Source: Bin75 sp965212135
GTDB taxonomy: Bacteria; Nitrospirota; Nitrospiria; Nitrospirales; UBA8639
NCBI GenBank assembly: GCA_965212135.1
Contig: OZ243044.1
Coordinates: 248,001 to 312,000 of the forward strand
Length of the DNA: 64,000 bases
Direction of reading: 5' to 3'
Position 1 is the stretch's first letter. Each line of letters opens with the position of its first letter. The notes below the pieces were generated by a model that worked only from the letters and a program-made list of their open reading frames with translations, had not been told where the DNA came from and searched no databases. Shown one piece after another: positions 7,909-16,030 of this stretch. The translations under genes and the position numbers were made by a program.

Positions 7909-8633
7909 AAGCCGTGGTGTTGGCCAGCGGCGGGCTTGATTCAACCGTGACGGCCGCGATGGCGCGTGATGAAGGGTACATGCTTTATTTTCTCACGGTC
8001 ATGTACGGTCAACGTCATCAAATGGAAATTCAACGAGCGCAAAAGATCGCAACATGGTTCGGGGTTGCGGAACATAAAATTCTCCACGTGGGTCTGCATG
8101 AATTCGGCGGGTCGGCGTTGGTGGGTTCAGGAGACGTTCCCAAAAATCGGTCGGGGCGGGAACGGCAGGCCGGCATTCCTTCAACCTATGTCCCGGCGCG
8201 AAACACGATTTTTTTATCGTTGGCCCTGGCTTATGCCGAGGTGGTGGAGGCCTCCTGTGCATTCATCGGCGCCAATGTTCTGGATTATTCCGGGTATCCT
8301 GATTGTCGCCACGAATTTTTGCGTGCGTTTGAAAACGTGGCTCGGCTCGGCACAAAAAAAGGAATGGCGGGCGAGACGTTTCAAATTAAAGCGCCGCTTC
8401 TCTTTTTAAGTAAACCACAAATTATTCAGCGGGGACGGGCTTTCGGAGTGCCCTTTGAGTTGACCCACAGTTGTTATGATCCGCAAGAGGGCGACCTGGC
8501 TTGCGGGCAATGCGATAGTTGTCTGATTCGGCTGCAAGGGTTTCAAGAGGCTGGATTTCAGGATCCAACGCCCTATGCGGCGAACGCCTCAAGGCAGTCA
8601 ATACGGGCTGGCGTGAGAGGACATTCCCGATGA
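7905..8633 (+). CDS. queC: 7-cyano-7-deazaguanine synthase
   Basis: ATP-dependent enzyme converting carboxy-deazaguanine to preQ0 in queuosine synthesis. The 242-aa protein begins MKAVVLASGGLDSTVTAAMA, containing the SGGLDS PP-loop. The C-terminal zinc site is CYDPQEGDLACGQCDSC, the four-cysteine pattern of QueC. The frame is open upstream to 7692, but the family starts at this Met. Its last bases overlap the cytochrome gene start (ATGA at 8630). No other queuosine gene is visible here and no preQ1 riboswitch was recognised upstream. Confidence 0.95.
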   Translation: MKAVVLASGGLDSTVTAAMARDEGYMLYFLTVMYGQRHQMEIQRAQKIATWFGVAEHKILHVGLHEFGGSALVGSGDVPKNRSGRERQAGIPSTYVPARNTIFLSLALAYAEVVEASCAFIGANVLDYSGYPDCRHEFLRAFENVARLGTKKGMAGETFQIKAPLLFLSKPQIIQRGRAFGVPFELTHSCYDPQEGDLACGQCDSCLIRLQGFQEAGFQDPTPYAANASRQSIRAGVRGHSR

Positions 8634-9106
8634 GCGCTCTTGAGCCTGACAGAGTCCGGCCTGCCGTGATGCCGGCGGTCGTGAGATGCTTGGTCCTCGG
8701 CACCGTGGCGTTGACGTGCATGGTCAGTTGTTCCCAAGGGCAAGAGGAAACGAGTTCCAGTCGTGCCGCTTATGATCATGGCTTGCAGGCGACGTCTTCG
8801 TCTCCGGTCTCTTTCCGGCCGGTTCCTGAGGAATATCAAGGAGGGGAAGAACGGTTTGCCGCGCTTTGTGCCGGCTGTCATGGCATGGCGGGCAGGGGTA
8901 CGGACGTGGGGCCGCCTTTGGTGCATAAGATCTATGAACCCTCTCATCATGCCGACGTTGCCTTCATGCGAGCGGTTGCTCAAGGCGTTCGAGCCCACCA
9001 CTGGGCATTTGGAAATATGCCCAACGTGACCGGGGCGACGCCGGGCGATGTTGAAACAATCATCCCCTATGTGCGGTGGTTGCAACGGGAGGCGGGTATT
9101 TCTTGA
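8630..9106 (+). CDS. Cytochrome c-family lipoprotein
   Basis: 158-aa exported monohaem cytochrome c. The N-terminus has a hydrophobic stretch ending in TCMVSC, a plausible lipobox, so it is probably lipid-anchored and faces the periplasm. CAGCH at about 80 is the haem-attachment motif, and a Met in NMPNV is the likely sixth ligand. It overlaps queC by four bases (ATGA) and is therefore translationally coupled to it, though a functional link is not obvious. Its electron partner is unknown. It resembles small class I cytochromes (cytochrome_CBB3/C family). Confidence 0.85.
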   Translation: MSALEPDRVRPAVMPAVVRCLVLGTVALTCMVSCSQGQEETSSSRAAYDHGLQATSSSPVSFRPVPEEYQGGEERFAALCAGCHGMAGRGTDVGPPLVHKIYEPSHHADVAFMRAVAQGVRAHHWAFGNMPNVTGATPGDVETIIPYVRWLQREAGIS

Positions 9107-9201
9107 AATATCCGTGTTCAGGAAGACGTCATCCGTGACGTGTCATGATGAAGAAGACGCAACGAAGAGAGAGGGATTTTCTTTTGCATGACCGGAGGCT
9201 G

Positions 9202-9444
9202 TTATTCATGGAGTGTATAGACCAGGTGGGTGTCAGTTTGGGCGACTCCTTCAATGGCATGAATTCTGGTGAGGACTAATTTGGTCAAGGCTTCCTGGCC
9301 GGGGACTTCCACTTTGGCGAAAATATCGGGCTTGCCCCAACAGGCGTCAATGGTTGTAATTTCCTCGATTTCCGCTAACACATTCTTCACTTTGGCGATT
9401 TGTCCGGGTAGCACGTTGATGAGCACATAAGCCGTTTCTGGCAT
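9202..9444 (-). CDS. Stand-alone Lrp/AsnC ligand-binding (RAM) domain protein
   Basis: 80-aa protein consisting only of the AsnC-type ligand-binding domain: TAYVLINVLPGQIAKVKNVL at the start and the strand-helix pattern through VLTRIHAIEGVAQTDTHLV. There is no helix-turn-helix, so it cannot bind DNA by itself. Such single-domain proteins form oligomers that bind amino acids or act as effector partners. A strong AAGGAG site precedes the ATG. It is convergent with the cytochrome gene and divergent from modA. What it senses is unknown. Confidence 0.85.
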   Translation of the reverse strand: MPETAYVLINVLPGQIAKVKNVLAEIEEITTIDACWGKPDIFAKVEVPGQEALTKLVLTRIHAIEGVAQTDTHLVYTLHE

Positions 9445-9794
9445 CTGCTAGTCTCCTTTTTTAAAATTCCACCCCGAACCCAAGGGTGCGAAACAAGGAT
9501 GAAGGCTAACGCAACAAGGGCCTCGAAATCAAGGAAAGAACCCGGCCTCGTTTGAGTGGAATCACATGGCTTCTCTTTTTCAAGCATTCAAGCAAAGTGG
9601 ATGCGACACCGTCATTGTCATGAACGGGGGTGGGTATTCAGCAGTGGCCAAACAGTGTCTTTCGATCAGGCGGGTCAAAGAACCGACTGCCACCTGACCG
9701 CACGCAGAGCCAATGCTCACGGGTTGCCAATCGTGGAAAACGCCGGGATGGTCCGCAAGATCATTCCCTGCATTCTTTGAGACCAGGAAGGGCG
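9445..9794. other. Intergenic region between the RAM-domain gene and modA
   Basis: 350 bases between divergent genes. I see no convincing protein gene, no molybdenum-cofactor riboswitch and no ModE-type palindrome. Only the two ribosome sites at its edges stand out (AAGGAG before the minus gene, AGGAAGG before modA). Confidence 0.4.
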
Positions 9795-10577
9795 TTGAAC
9801 GGACGCGCGTGTTCTGTCGGCACAACGCATGGTTTTCTGCTTGTGCTCTTTTTGCAGATCTGCTTGCCTCCGCCAACCGCCGCCGAAGAGATACGCGTCG
9901 CGGTGGCATCGAATTTCGGGGCTGTGCTCTATGAGATTACCGCCGCTTTTGAGCGGGAAACCGGGTATCCTGCCGTCATCAGTTCGGGGTCGAGCGGAAC
10001 GCTCTATGCGCAGATCAGAAATGGCGCCCCGTTTGACGTATTTTTTTCGGCAGACGTCACGCGTCCGAGGTTGCTGGAAGAGGAGGGGGTCGCGGTGCAA
10101 GGCAGTCGGTTCACCTATGCGGTTGGACGACTGACGTTGTGGAGTGTGATGCCCAATGTGGTCAAGGCGGACGGATGGTCCGTGCTGACGACAGGCAATT
10201 TTGAGCATCTGGCCATTGCCAATCCCAAGACGGCGCCGTATGGCGTCGCCGCCCAAGAAACCCTTCAAGCGATGGGACTGTGGGAACAGATGATGGGTCG
10301 GATCGTCCAGGGAGAAAATATCGGGCAAACCTTTCAGTTCGTTTTCTCAAAAAACGCCCAATTGGGGTTTGTGGCTCTTTCTCAAGTCCTGGATTCCCGT
10401 ATCAACGGCATCGGAAGCCGATGGGACGTGCCGGCGAATCTCTATGACCCACTGCGACAACAAGTGGTGTTGCTGGTCAACGGACAACACCGCAAAGCCG
10501 CCACAGCCTTCCTGGACTACGTGAAAGGGGCGAAGTCTCGGACAATCATTGAACGGTTTGGCTATGGATTGGAATGA
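9795..10577 (+). CDS. modA: Molybdate ABC transporter substrate-binding protein
   Basis: Periplasmic molybdate/tungstate-binding protein, 260 aa. A hydrophobic signal segment (GFLLVLFLQICLPPPTAAEE) precedes the mature domain, which starts IRVAVASNFGAVL. SSGSSGTLYAQIRNGAPFD and FFSADVTRPRLLEEEG are hallmark ModA motifs for oxyanion binding, and NPKTAPYGVAAQ follows. No ATG fits the signal peptide; the TTG at 9795 does, and AGGAAGG lies just before it. It is the first gene of a modABC unit, with modB beginning 21 bases after its stop. Confidence 0.93.
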   Translation: MNGRACSVGTTHGFLLVLFLQICLPPPTAAEEIRVAVASNFGAVLYEITAAFERETGYPAVISSGSSGTLYAQIRNGAPFDVFFSADVTRPRLLEEEGVAVQGSRFTYAVGRLTLWSVMPNVVKADGWSVLTTGNFEHLAIANPKTAPYGVAAQETLQAMGLWEQMMGRIVQGENIGQTFQFVFSKNAQLGFVALSQVLDSRINGIGSRWDVPANLYDPLRQQVVLLVNGQHRKAATAFLDYVKGAKSRTIIERFGYGLE

Positions 10578-10598
10578 CCACACCCGGGAAGCGGCTCG

Positions 10599-11282
10599 AT
10601 GAATCTGCCAGAAATGGCATGGGGTCCGTTGTGGTTGACCATGCAACTGGCCGGGGTGACCGTCGTGGTGCTGTTGCTGGTCGGCACCCCTCTGGCGTGG
10701 TGGTTGGCCTTCACGAAATCGCGATCGCGGACCCTGATTGAGGCGATTGTGGCGCTCCCCATTGTTCTTCCGCCGACTGTCCTGGGTTTTTATTTGCTGG
10801 TTGCGCTCGGCCCGCATGGCCCGATTGGCGGCCCATGGAAGGCACTCACCGGGTCGGCGCTCTCTTTTACTTTTACGGGGCTGGTCATCGCCTCGACGTT
10901 CTATTCGCTTCCCTTTGTCGTTCAACCGCTGCAAGGGGCTTTTGAGGCCGTCGGGACCAAACCGCTGGAAGTGGCCTGGTCGTTACGAGCTTCTCGGTTG
11001 GATGCGTTTTTCACGGTGGCGTCACCCATGGCCATTCGAGGATATGTGAGCGCGCTGGTACTCGGCTTCGCCCATACCCTTGGTGAATTTGGCGTGGTGC
11101 TCATGGTGGGAGGCAATATCCCGGGCGTGACCACGGTCCTGTCCATCGCCATCTATGATCACGTCGAGGCACTTGAATATACCCAGGCTCATTTTCTTTC
11201 GGCCGTTCTCCTCGTCGTGAGCTTTCTCATGCTGACGGTCGTCTATACCGTCAATCGTCGCCTGCCCATTCATGTTTCATGA
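10599..11282 (+). CDS. modB: Molybdate ABC transporter permease
   Basis: Inner-membrane permease of the molybdate importer, 227 aa, with about five hydrophobic segments. PIVLPPTVLGFYLL is typical of ModB, and the cytoplasmic EAA loop region reads EVAWSLRASRLDAFF followed by GEFGVVLMVGGNIPG. It lies between modA and modC, overlapping the latter by 11 bases, which indicates translational coupling in one operon. Confidence 0.95.
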   Translation: MNLPEMAWGPLWLTMQLAGVTVVVLLLVGTPLAWWLAFTKSRSRTLIEAIVALPIVLPPTVLGFYLLVALGPHGPIGGPWKALTGSALSFTFTGLVIASTFYSLPFVVQPLQGAFEAVGTKPLEVAWSLRASRLDAFFTVASPMAIRGYVSALVLGFAHTLGEFGVVLMVGGNIPGVTTVLSIAIYDHVEALEYTQAHFLSAVLLVVSFLMLTVVYTVNRRLPIHVS

Positions 11283-12372
11283 TGATATGAATCAGCTCGA
11301 CGCACGATTCCGCATTGAGTATCCCGGCTTTCGTTTTGACGTGGCTTGTACGGTTCCGCTTGAAGGGACCGTTGCGGTTTTTGGGGCATCAGGGAGCGGC
11401 AAGACGACGCTGTTGCGGTGTATCGCCGGCTTGACCCGGGCCTCTTCCGGATTTCTCACGTTCGGCCAGGAAATCTGGCAAGACGACGTTCAAAAGATTT
11501 TTGTTCCGGTTGAGCGACGACGCGTGGGAGTCGTCTTTCAAGAGCCCCGGCTGTTTCCGCATCTCAACGTGGAACACAATCTGACATATGGCATGAAGCG
11601 CACTCACCCGTCCCGGCGACGACTTACCTTTGATCAGGTCAGTGGGCTGTTGGGGCTTGTTCCTCTCTTGCAGCGTCGCGCGCATCAGTTATCCGGTGGT
11701 GAGCAACAGCGCGTGGCCATAGGACGGGCGCTGTTATCCAGTCCGCAACTGCTCTTGATGGATGAACCGTTGGCTTCTCTTGATCAAGAACGCAAGGAAG
11801 AAATTTTTCCGTTCATCCATCGGTTGAATCAGGAATTGGGAATACCGGTTCTGTATGTGAGCCACAATCTCAACGAAGTGTTACGGCTGGCCCATGACAT
11901 GCTTGTGATGCACAAGGGGAGAAACGTGGCCGCCGGACCGGTTCAGGATGTGTTTGCTCGGCTGGATCTGCCGGGTTTGGTTGAATCAAACGCGGTCGGC
12001 GCCGTTCTTGAGACCCGGATTGCGGATCATGAGCCGCAGTTCGGGTTGACACGGGTTGAATGTGCCGGACGATCCATCTTCATCCCTCAACAGCACCTTC
12101 CCATTGGGGCGTCCTTGCGCGTCCAGATTCTGGCTCGCGATATCAGCCTCGTGGTTGGATCCCCGCCGGCTTCCAGCAGCGTACTGAACGTCTTGGAGGC
12201 GACGATCGTTGAGGTTCGTGAGTCTCAGAGTGACCGGTATGCCGTCGAAGTGAAGCTTGACGCGGGTTGCCTTCTGTTAGCCAGGATTACCAGAAAATCC
12301 TTGCATCAGCTTAAGCTGCACATTGGCCAACAGGTCCATGCCCACTTCAAAGCCGTGGCGTTGAGTGCGTGA
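11272..12372 (+). CDS. modC: Molybdate ABC transporter ATP-binding protein
   Basis: ATPase subunit energising ModB, 366 aa. Walker A is GASGSGKTT, the signature is LSGGEQQR, Walker B is LLLMDEP and the switch histidine lies in YVSHNL. The C-terminal ~110 residues hold one TOBE/MOBE oxyanion-binding domain (VLEATIVEVRE onward). ATGs at 11272 and 11287 are both possible; the first is kept because it overlaps modB as in coupled genes, although neither has a clear ribosome site. Confidence 0.95.
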   Translation: MFHDDMNQLDARFRIEYPGFRFDVACTVPLEGTVAVFGASGSGKTTLLRCIAGLTRASSGFLTFGQEIWQDDVQKIFVPVERRRVGVVFQEPRLFPHLNVEHNLTYGMKRTHPSRRRLTFDQVSGLLGLVPLLQRRAHQLSGGEQQRVAIGRALLSSPQLLLMDEPLASLDQERKEEIFPFIHRLNQELGIPVLYVSHNLNEVLRLAHDMLVMHKGRNVAAGPVQDVFARLDLPGLVESNAVGAVLETRIADHEPQFGLTRVECAGRSIFIPQQHLPIGASLRVQILARDISLVVGSPPASSSVLNVLEATIVEVRESQSDRYAVEVKLDAGCLLLARITRKSLHQLKLHIGQQVHAHFKAVALSA

Positions 12373-12463
12373 CGGGACCTGCCGGGGTGGGGATTGGTCG
12401 CCGTTCATGGACAAGCCGTTTACTGAAACCTGGCGAGACGATGGGGCAATTCAGGGCACATCA

Positions 12464-12835
12464 TTATTTCTTTTCAGCAACCACGCATTGCGTGCCGTCA
12501 AAGACTTGACAGGCTGAATCGCCGCTCGCCAGCTTCCACGATTTGATGATCGGTGGATTGGGTTTTCCCTGAAATTCGACGACGACATCAATCAGTCCGC
12601 CGACGGGCAGCTTCGAAATATGGGGCGTCGCGCTCTCGCTGGCTTTGATCCAAAGAATGCCGCTTCCGCTGTTAATCAAGACAAATCCCGTATCGGGTAC
12701 GACACGGATGACAGGACTGTAAAAACTGCCTTCGACGCCTAGTTTGTCCGTAAAATCCATGCCTGGCGCGGGCGCCGAAAGAAGAAACAACGCGAGCAAT
12801 GGAAGCAGGCCGACAAGAGGACGATAGGGCAACAT
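12464..12835 (-). CDS. Secreted hypothetical protein (123 aa)
   Basis: The N-terminus has a classical Sec signal peptide (PLVGLLPLLALFLLSAPAPG). The mature ~95 residues are beta-rich, with two cysteines near the C-terminus (SACQVFDGTQCVV) that could form a disulfide in the periplasm. AAGGAG precedes the ATG. It is convergent with modC and starts 39 bases downstream of the JAMM protease gene on the same strand. No family is recognised. Confidence 0.65.
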   Translation of the reverse strand: MLPYRPLVGLLPLLALFLLSAPAPGMDFTDKLGVEGSFYSPVIRVVPDTGFVLINSGSGILWIKASESATPHISKLPVGGLIDVVVEFQGKPNPPIIKSWKLASGDSACQVFDGTQCVVAEKK

Positions 12836-12874
12836 GACGGATCTCCTTGGTGGGAGAAGTCGAATGGTGTGGTA

Positions 12875-13435
12875 TTATGGCGGTTCAGGCAACAGATGTC
12901 CAGAACGAGCGCGGCTTTCACGCGACGGTGACCGGCGTTTTACGGGTACTTCAGTGGCGCGTGAATCGTGGATTCGGTACGCGCGTATGATGGGATTCGT
13001 TTTATCCTCAAGAGAGATAATGACGTGCAGGGGTTCCGGAAGATTGAGTGCTGCGCGGTAGCTTTCAAATTCCATGGCAATTTTAATATCCGTGACGGAT
13101 GGGCGAGCGGGGCTGTGCGTATGGGAATGGTAAAAGGCCGTGAGCGCGATGCTCTGTTGTCGAATGTCCTTTTGGGCTTGAGACAATTCCTGTGCGTCCA
13201 TTTGGAAGGCGATATCGGCCCGTTCGTCCGGAGAGAGTTGTGTGAGATCGGAAAGTTTTGCCTGATCGAATTGAGCCAGTTCGGCCTCGCTCAACCGGGC
13301 CAGAATGTTTGTAATCCGGTACTGTTTCGTCACGGTGCCGTTCCTGCCGGCTAACATGCCGCAGCATTCGCGAGGGTCGAGGCTCCGCGCGTGCTCAATC
13401 ATGTTTTCCCAAATATCTGCCGGGATGTCGAGCAT
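12875..13435 (-). CDS. mec: JAMM/M67-family metalloprotease (Mec+-like)
   Basis: Zinc isopeptidase-type protease, 186 aa. The JAMM residues are all visible: Glu in RECCGMLAG, then HSHTHSPARPSVTD, which supplies both histidines, the serine and the aspartate. Relatives such as Mec+ of Mycobacterium release cysteine from a sulfur-carrier adduct, and HcyD/QbsD trim residues after the carrier Gly-Gly. The start is the Met at 13435, seven bases beyond the moeB stop; the frame is open further upstream inside moeB. The tail is arginine/serine-rich and looks disordered. It is the last gene of an eight-gene sulfur-transfer operon. Confidence 0.85.
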   Translation of the reverse strand: MLDIPADIWENMIEHARSLDPRECCGMLAGRNGTVTKQYRITNILARLSEAELAQFDQAKLSDLTQLSPDERADIAFQMDAQELSQAQKDIRQQSIALTAFYHSHTHSPARPSVTDIKIAMEFESYRAALNLPEPLHVIISLEDKTNPIIRAYRIHDSRATEVPVKRRSPSRESRARSGHLLPEPP

Positions 13436-13440
13436 GCGGG

Positions 13441-14241
13441 TTAGAGACTGCAGGAGACGTGGTGTTCTTCCAGCGTGGTGATCGTCGGGGTGACGCCGCA
13501 GAGTGGGCATGTCGGGTCTTTGGGGCGACTGACTTTGCGGAATTTCATGTCCAGGGCGTCATAGATCAGTAAGTGGTTCGCGAGCGTGTCGCCGATATTC
13601 AAAATTTCCTTGATGGCTTCATTGGCCTGGAGAATGCCGATCGTTCCCGCCAGAACGCCCAATACCCCCGCTTCCTGGCAATTGGGAACCAACCCGGCGG
13701 GAGGTGGTTCGGGGTAGAGGCAACGATAACAGGGATAGCCTGCGTGCGGTTTGATCGTTGCGAGTTGTCCTTCAAAACGAAAGATGCTTCCGGAAATCAA
13801 GGTTTTCCCGGTAAAAAAACAGGCATCGTTCACAAGAAACCGGGTGCCGAAGTTGTCGGAGCCATCAAGCACCAGGTCGTATTCCGGCAACAGATTCAAA
13901 ATGTTCTCGGCGCCGAGAGGTTCTTGATACGTCTTGACCTGGACGTGGGGATTCAAGGCCTCCAACAACCGGCGTCCGGACTCCACTTTCGGCATGCCCA
14001 CGTGCGGCGTGGTGTGAAGAACCTGCCGTTGCAAATTCGAAAGATCGACCACGTCGCCGTCAATCAATCCAATCACGCCAATGCCCGCCGCTCCGAGATA
14101 GAGTGCGATCGGGGAGCCAAGGCCGCCTGCGCCCACGACGAGGACTTTGGCCTGGCCGAGCTTGTGCTGGCCTTTTCCGCCCACATCCTCCAGAATCATT
14201 TGTCGGCTGTATCGCTCTATTTGTTCTTCGGTAAACTCCAT
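13441..14241 (-). CDS. moeB: MoeB/ThiF-type sulfur-carrier adenylyltransferase (copy 1)
   Basis: E1-like enzyme that adenylates the C-terminal glycine of a ubiquitin-like sulfur carrier, 266 aa. It opens RYSRQMILEDVGGKGQ, has the ATP site VVGAGGLGSPIALYL, the arginine motif NLQRQVLH, and zinc cysteines CYRC and CPLC. NCQEAGVLG holds a candidate catalytic cysteine. It lies between the NIL gene (six bases upstream) and the JAMM gene, and should act on the MoaD-like carrier encoded two genes upstream. A second copy lies at 16031-16858. Confidence 0.93.
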   Translation of the reverse strand: MEFTEEQIERYSRQMILEDVGGKGQHKLGQAKVLVVGAGGLGSPIALYLGAAGIGVIGLIDGDVVDLSNLQRQVLHTTPHVGMPKVESGRRLLEALNPHVQVKTYQEPLGAENILNLLPEYDLVLDGSDNFGTRFLVNDACFFTGKTLISGSIFRFEGQLATIKPHAGYPCYRCLYPEPPPAGLVPNCQEAGVLGVLAGTIGILQANEAIKEILNIGDTLANHLLIYDALDMKFRKVSRPKDPTCPLCGVTPTITTLEEHHVSCSL

Positions 14242-14247
14242 CGGCTG

Positions 14248-14487
14248 TTATTCCACCACGTTTAATTCAATTGGATCGACGGATATGCCGGTTTTGCGCA
14301 ACCCGTCAATGGCGCGTTCAATTTCTTCGGTCGCCCCTGAAAACTCGACGTCCATCCAGCCGGTGGTTTCGCGCACGTCGGCTCGTCGAATGCTGGTGAC
14401 GACCTTGTAGTCACGCCCAAGGTGATAAATGACGGGCTCGGGAATTTTTTCTTCTGGAAATCGAATGTGAAATCGAAGTTTAGCCAT
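14248..14487 (-). CDS. Stand-alone NIL-domain protein
   Basis: 79-aa protein made only of a NIL domain (ferredoxin-like fold also found at the C-terminus of MetN): KLRFHIRFPEEKIPEPVIY at the start, RRADVRETTGWMDVEFSG in the middle. The start ATG lies inside the last codons of the MoaD-like gene (overlap of eight bases), so the two are coupled. NIL domains recur in sulfur amino-acid genes, including the NIL-ferredoxin protein needed for homocysteine formation in methanogens. This one lacks the ferredoxin part. Its role here is probably as an accessory to sulfur transfer. Confidence 0.85.
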   Translation of the reverse strand: MAKLRFHIRFPEEKIPEPVIYHLGRDYKVVTSIRRADVRETTGWMDVEFSGATEEIERAIDGLRKTGISVDPIELNVVE

Positions 14488-14761
14488 GGCTTCCACCGGC
14501 GATGGCGGGAATAATGGAGACCTCGTCCCCATCCTTGACGGGCGTTTCTTTTCCCGTCAGGAAGCGAATATCTTCCTCGTTCAGATACACGTTGATAAAT
14601 CGCCGAATCTCTCCCTGCTCGTCGCATATCCGCTCTTTGAGCCCGGGATGAGCCGTATTCAACTGGTCAATCACTTCGCCGATGTTGTTGCCTTTGCCTT
14701 CGACCTCACGTTCGCCTCCAGTCATCGGGCGGAGGGGAGTTGGTATTCGTACAGTAATCAT
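14480..14761 (-). CDS. MoaD/ThiS-like ubiquitin-fold sulfur carrier with C-terminal extension
   Basis: 93-aa beta-grasp carrier. It begins MITVRIPTPLRPMTGG and contains VYLNEEDIRFLTG. The C-terminus reads SIIPAIAGGSHG, so three residues follow the Gly-Gly that normally ends such proteins. Thiocarboxylation needs a free terminal glycine, so removal of Ser-His-Gly is expected, and the JAMM protease three genes downstream is the obvious candidate. The start overlaps the threonine synthase stop (ATGA) and the end overlaps the NIL start. Similar to CysO, which pairs with CysM and Mec+ in mycobacteria. Confidence 0.88.
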   Translation of the reverse strand: MITVRIPTPLRPMTGGEREVEGKGNNIGEVIDQLNTAHPGLKERICDEQGEIRRFINVYLNEEDIRFLTGKETPVKDGDEVSIIPAIAGGSHG

Positions 14762-15996
14762 GCGGTCCCCTGTTGTCCAAACATTTGTTCAAATTTGACC
14801 AGACTTGGCGGGATCCGGAATGGACGCCCAACCGAATCCACCACGGCTTCTTGTGTTTTTAGGCCGTTGCCGGTGATGTAGGCGACGGTCACGTCCTGTT
14901 TGTTGATAACGCCTTGTTTGACGAGTTTGCGAAGGACTCCAATGGCCACGCCTCCCGCCGTTTCCGCAAAGATTCCTTCAGTCTGGGCCAACAGCTTGAT
15001 GCTTTCTATGATTTCGTCGTCGGTGACCGCTTCCATGGCGCCTCCGCTTTCCTCGGCGGTTTTTAACGCATAATATCCATCGGCGGGGTTGCCAATAGCC
15101 AGGGACTTTGCGATGGTGTTCGGCTTGACCGGCTTAAAAAAGTCCCGTCCGTCTTTGAAGGCCGTTGCGATCGGAGAGCAGCCTTCGGCCTGGGCGCCAT
15201 TCACTCTGGTTGGGACGGTTTTGAGCAGGCCGATTGTTTTCAATTCGTTGAGTCCCTTCCAGATTTTGGTCAACAACGATCCTGAAGCCATCGGCACCAC
15301 AACGTGATCGGGCGCACGCCATTCTAATTGTTCCGCCACTTCAAAAGCCAGTGTCTTGGATCCTTCGGCATAGTAGGGGCGGATATTCACGTTCACAAAG
15401 GCCCATCGTCGTTCGCCGGCGATCTCGCTGCATAAGCGATTCACGTCATCATAGGTGCCTTCGATTTCCACAACCCTGGGTCGAAAAATCAAGTTGCCCA
15501 GGACTTTCGCGGCTTCAAGGTCGCTGGGAATAAACACGTAGCATTGCATGCCGGCTTGTGCCGCATGAGCGGCGACGGAGTTGGCCAAATTGCCGGTGGA
15601 CGCACAGGCCGCGGTTTCGTACCCCAATTCACGGGCACGTGTCAGGGCAACGGCCACCACGCGATCTTTAAACGACAGAGTCGGATGATTGACGCAATCG
15701 TTTTTAATGTAGAGTTCGTCAAGGCCTAAAAAGGCTCCCAGGTTTTTTGCATGTACCAGGGGGGTCATGCCGGCATGAAGGCCAATCGTCGGCTGACCTT
15801 CAATCGGCAACAGATCCTGGTATCGCCAAAGCGACTTGGGGCCGGCCTGAATCGAGGTTTTCGTCATCCTTTGTTTGATTTCGTCGTAATTATATTTGAC
15901 CTCAAGAGGCCCAAAGCACAGTTCGCAGACGTGAAGGGCCTCCATCGGATATTCTTTCCCGCATTCCCGGCAAATGAGGGCTTTCATCTTCACCAT
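14758..15996 (-). CDS. thrC: Threonine synthase-family PLP enzyme
   Basis: 412-aa fold-type II PLP enzyme. An N-terminal zinc ribbon (ICRECGKEYP ... CELCFGPLE) precedes the catalytic domain, as in one class of threonine synthase. The PLP lysine lies in NHPTLSFKDRVVAVAL, with STGNLANSVAAHAAQAG as the phosphate/substrate loop. The family converts O-phosphohomoserine to threonine. Its place inside a sulfur-carrier operon, coupled to a MoaD-like gene by an ATGA overlap, raises the possibility of a sulfur-inserting reaction instead. AAGGAG before 15996 sets the start; the frame is open much further upstream. Confidence 0.88.
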   Translation of the reverse strand: MVKMKALICRECGKEYPMEALHVCELCFGPLEVKYNYDEIKQRMTKTSIQAGPKSLWRYQDLLPIEGQPTIGLHAGMTPLVHAKNLGAFLGLDELYIKNDCVNHPTLSFKDRVVAVALTRARELGYETAACASTGNLANSVAAHAAQAGMQCYVFIPSDLEAAKVLGNLIFRPRVVEIEGTYDDVNRLCSEIAGERRWAFVNVNIRPYYAEGSKTLAFEVAEQLEWRAPDHVVVPMASGSLLTKIWKGLNELKTIGLLKTVPTRVNGAQAEGCSPIATAFKDGRDFFKPVKPNTIAKSLAIGNPADGYYALKTAEESGGAMEAVTDDEIIESIKLLAQTEGIFAETAGGVAIGVLRKLVKQGVINKQDVTVAYITGNGLKTQEAVVDSVGRPFRIPPSLVKFEQMFGQQGTA

Positions 15997-16030
15997 GGTT
16001 CCGATCTCCTTCGGCACCCGGTCGAGGACA

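Noticed and set aside
9126..9141. ACGTCA-TCCG-TGACGT hairpin after the cytochrome gene
   Set aside because: A neat six-base stem with tetraloop, but no T run follows on either strand, so I do not call a terminator.
9445..9794. Molybdenum-cofactor riboswitch or ModE operator before modA
   Set aside because: No matching stem pattern or palindrome found by eye.
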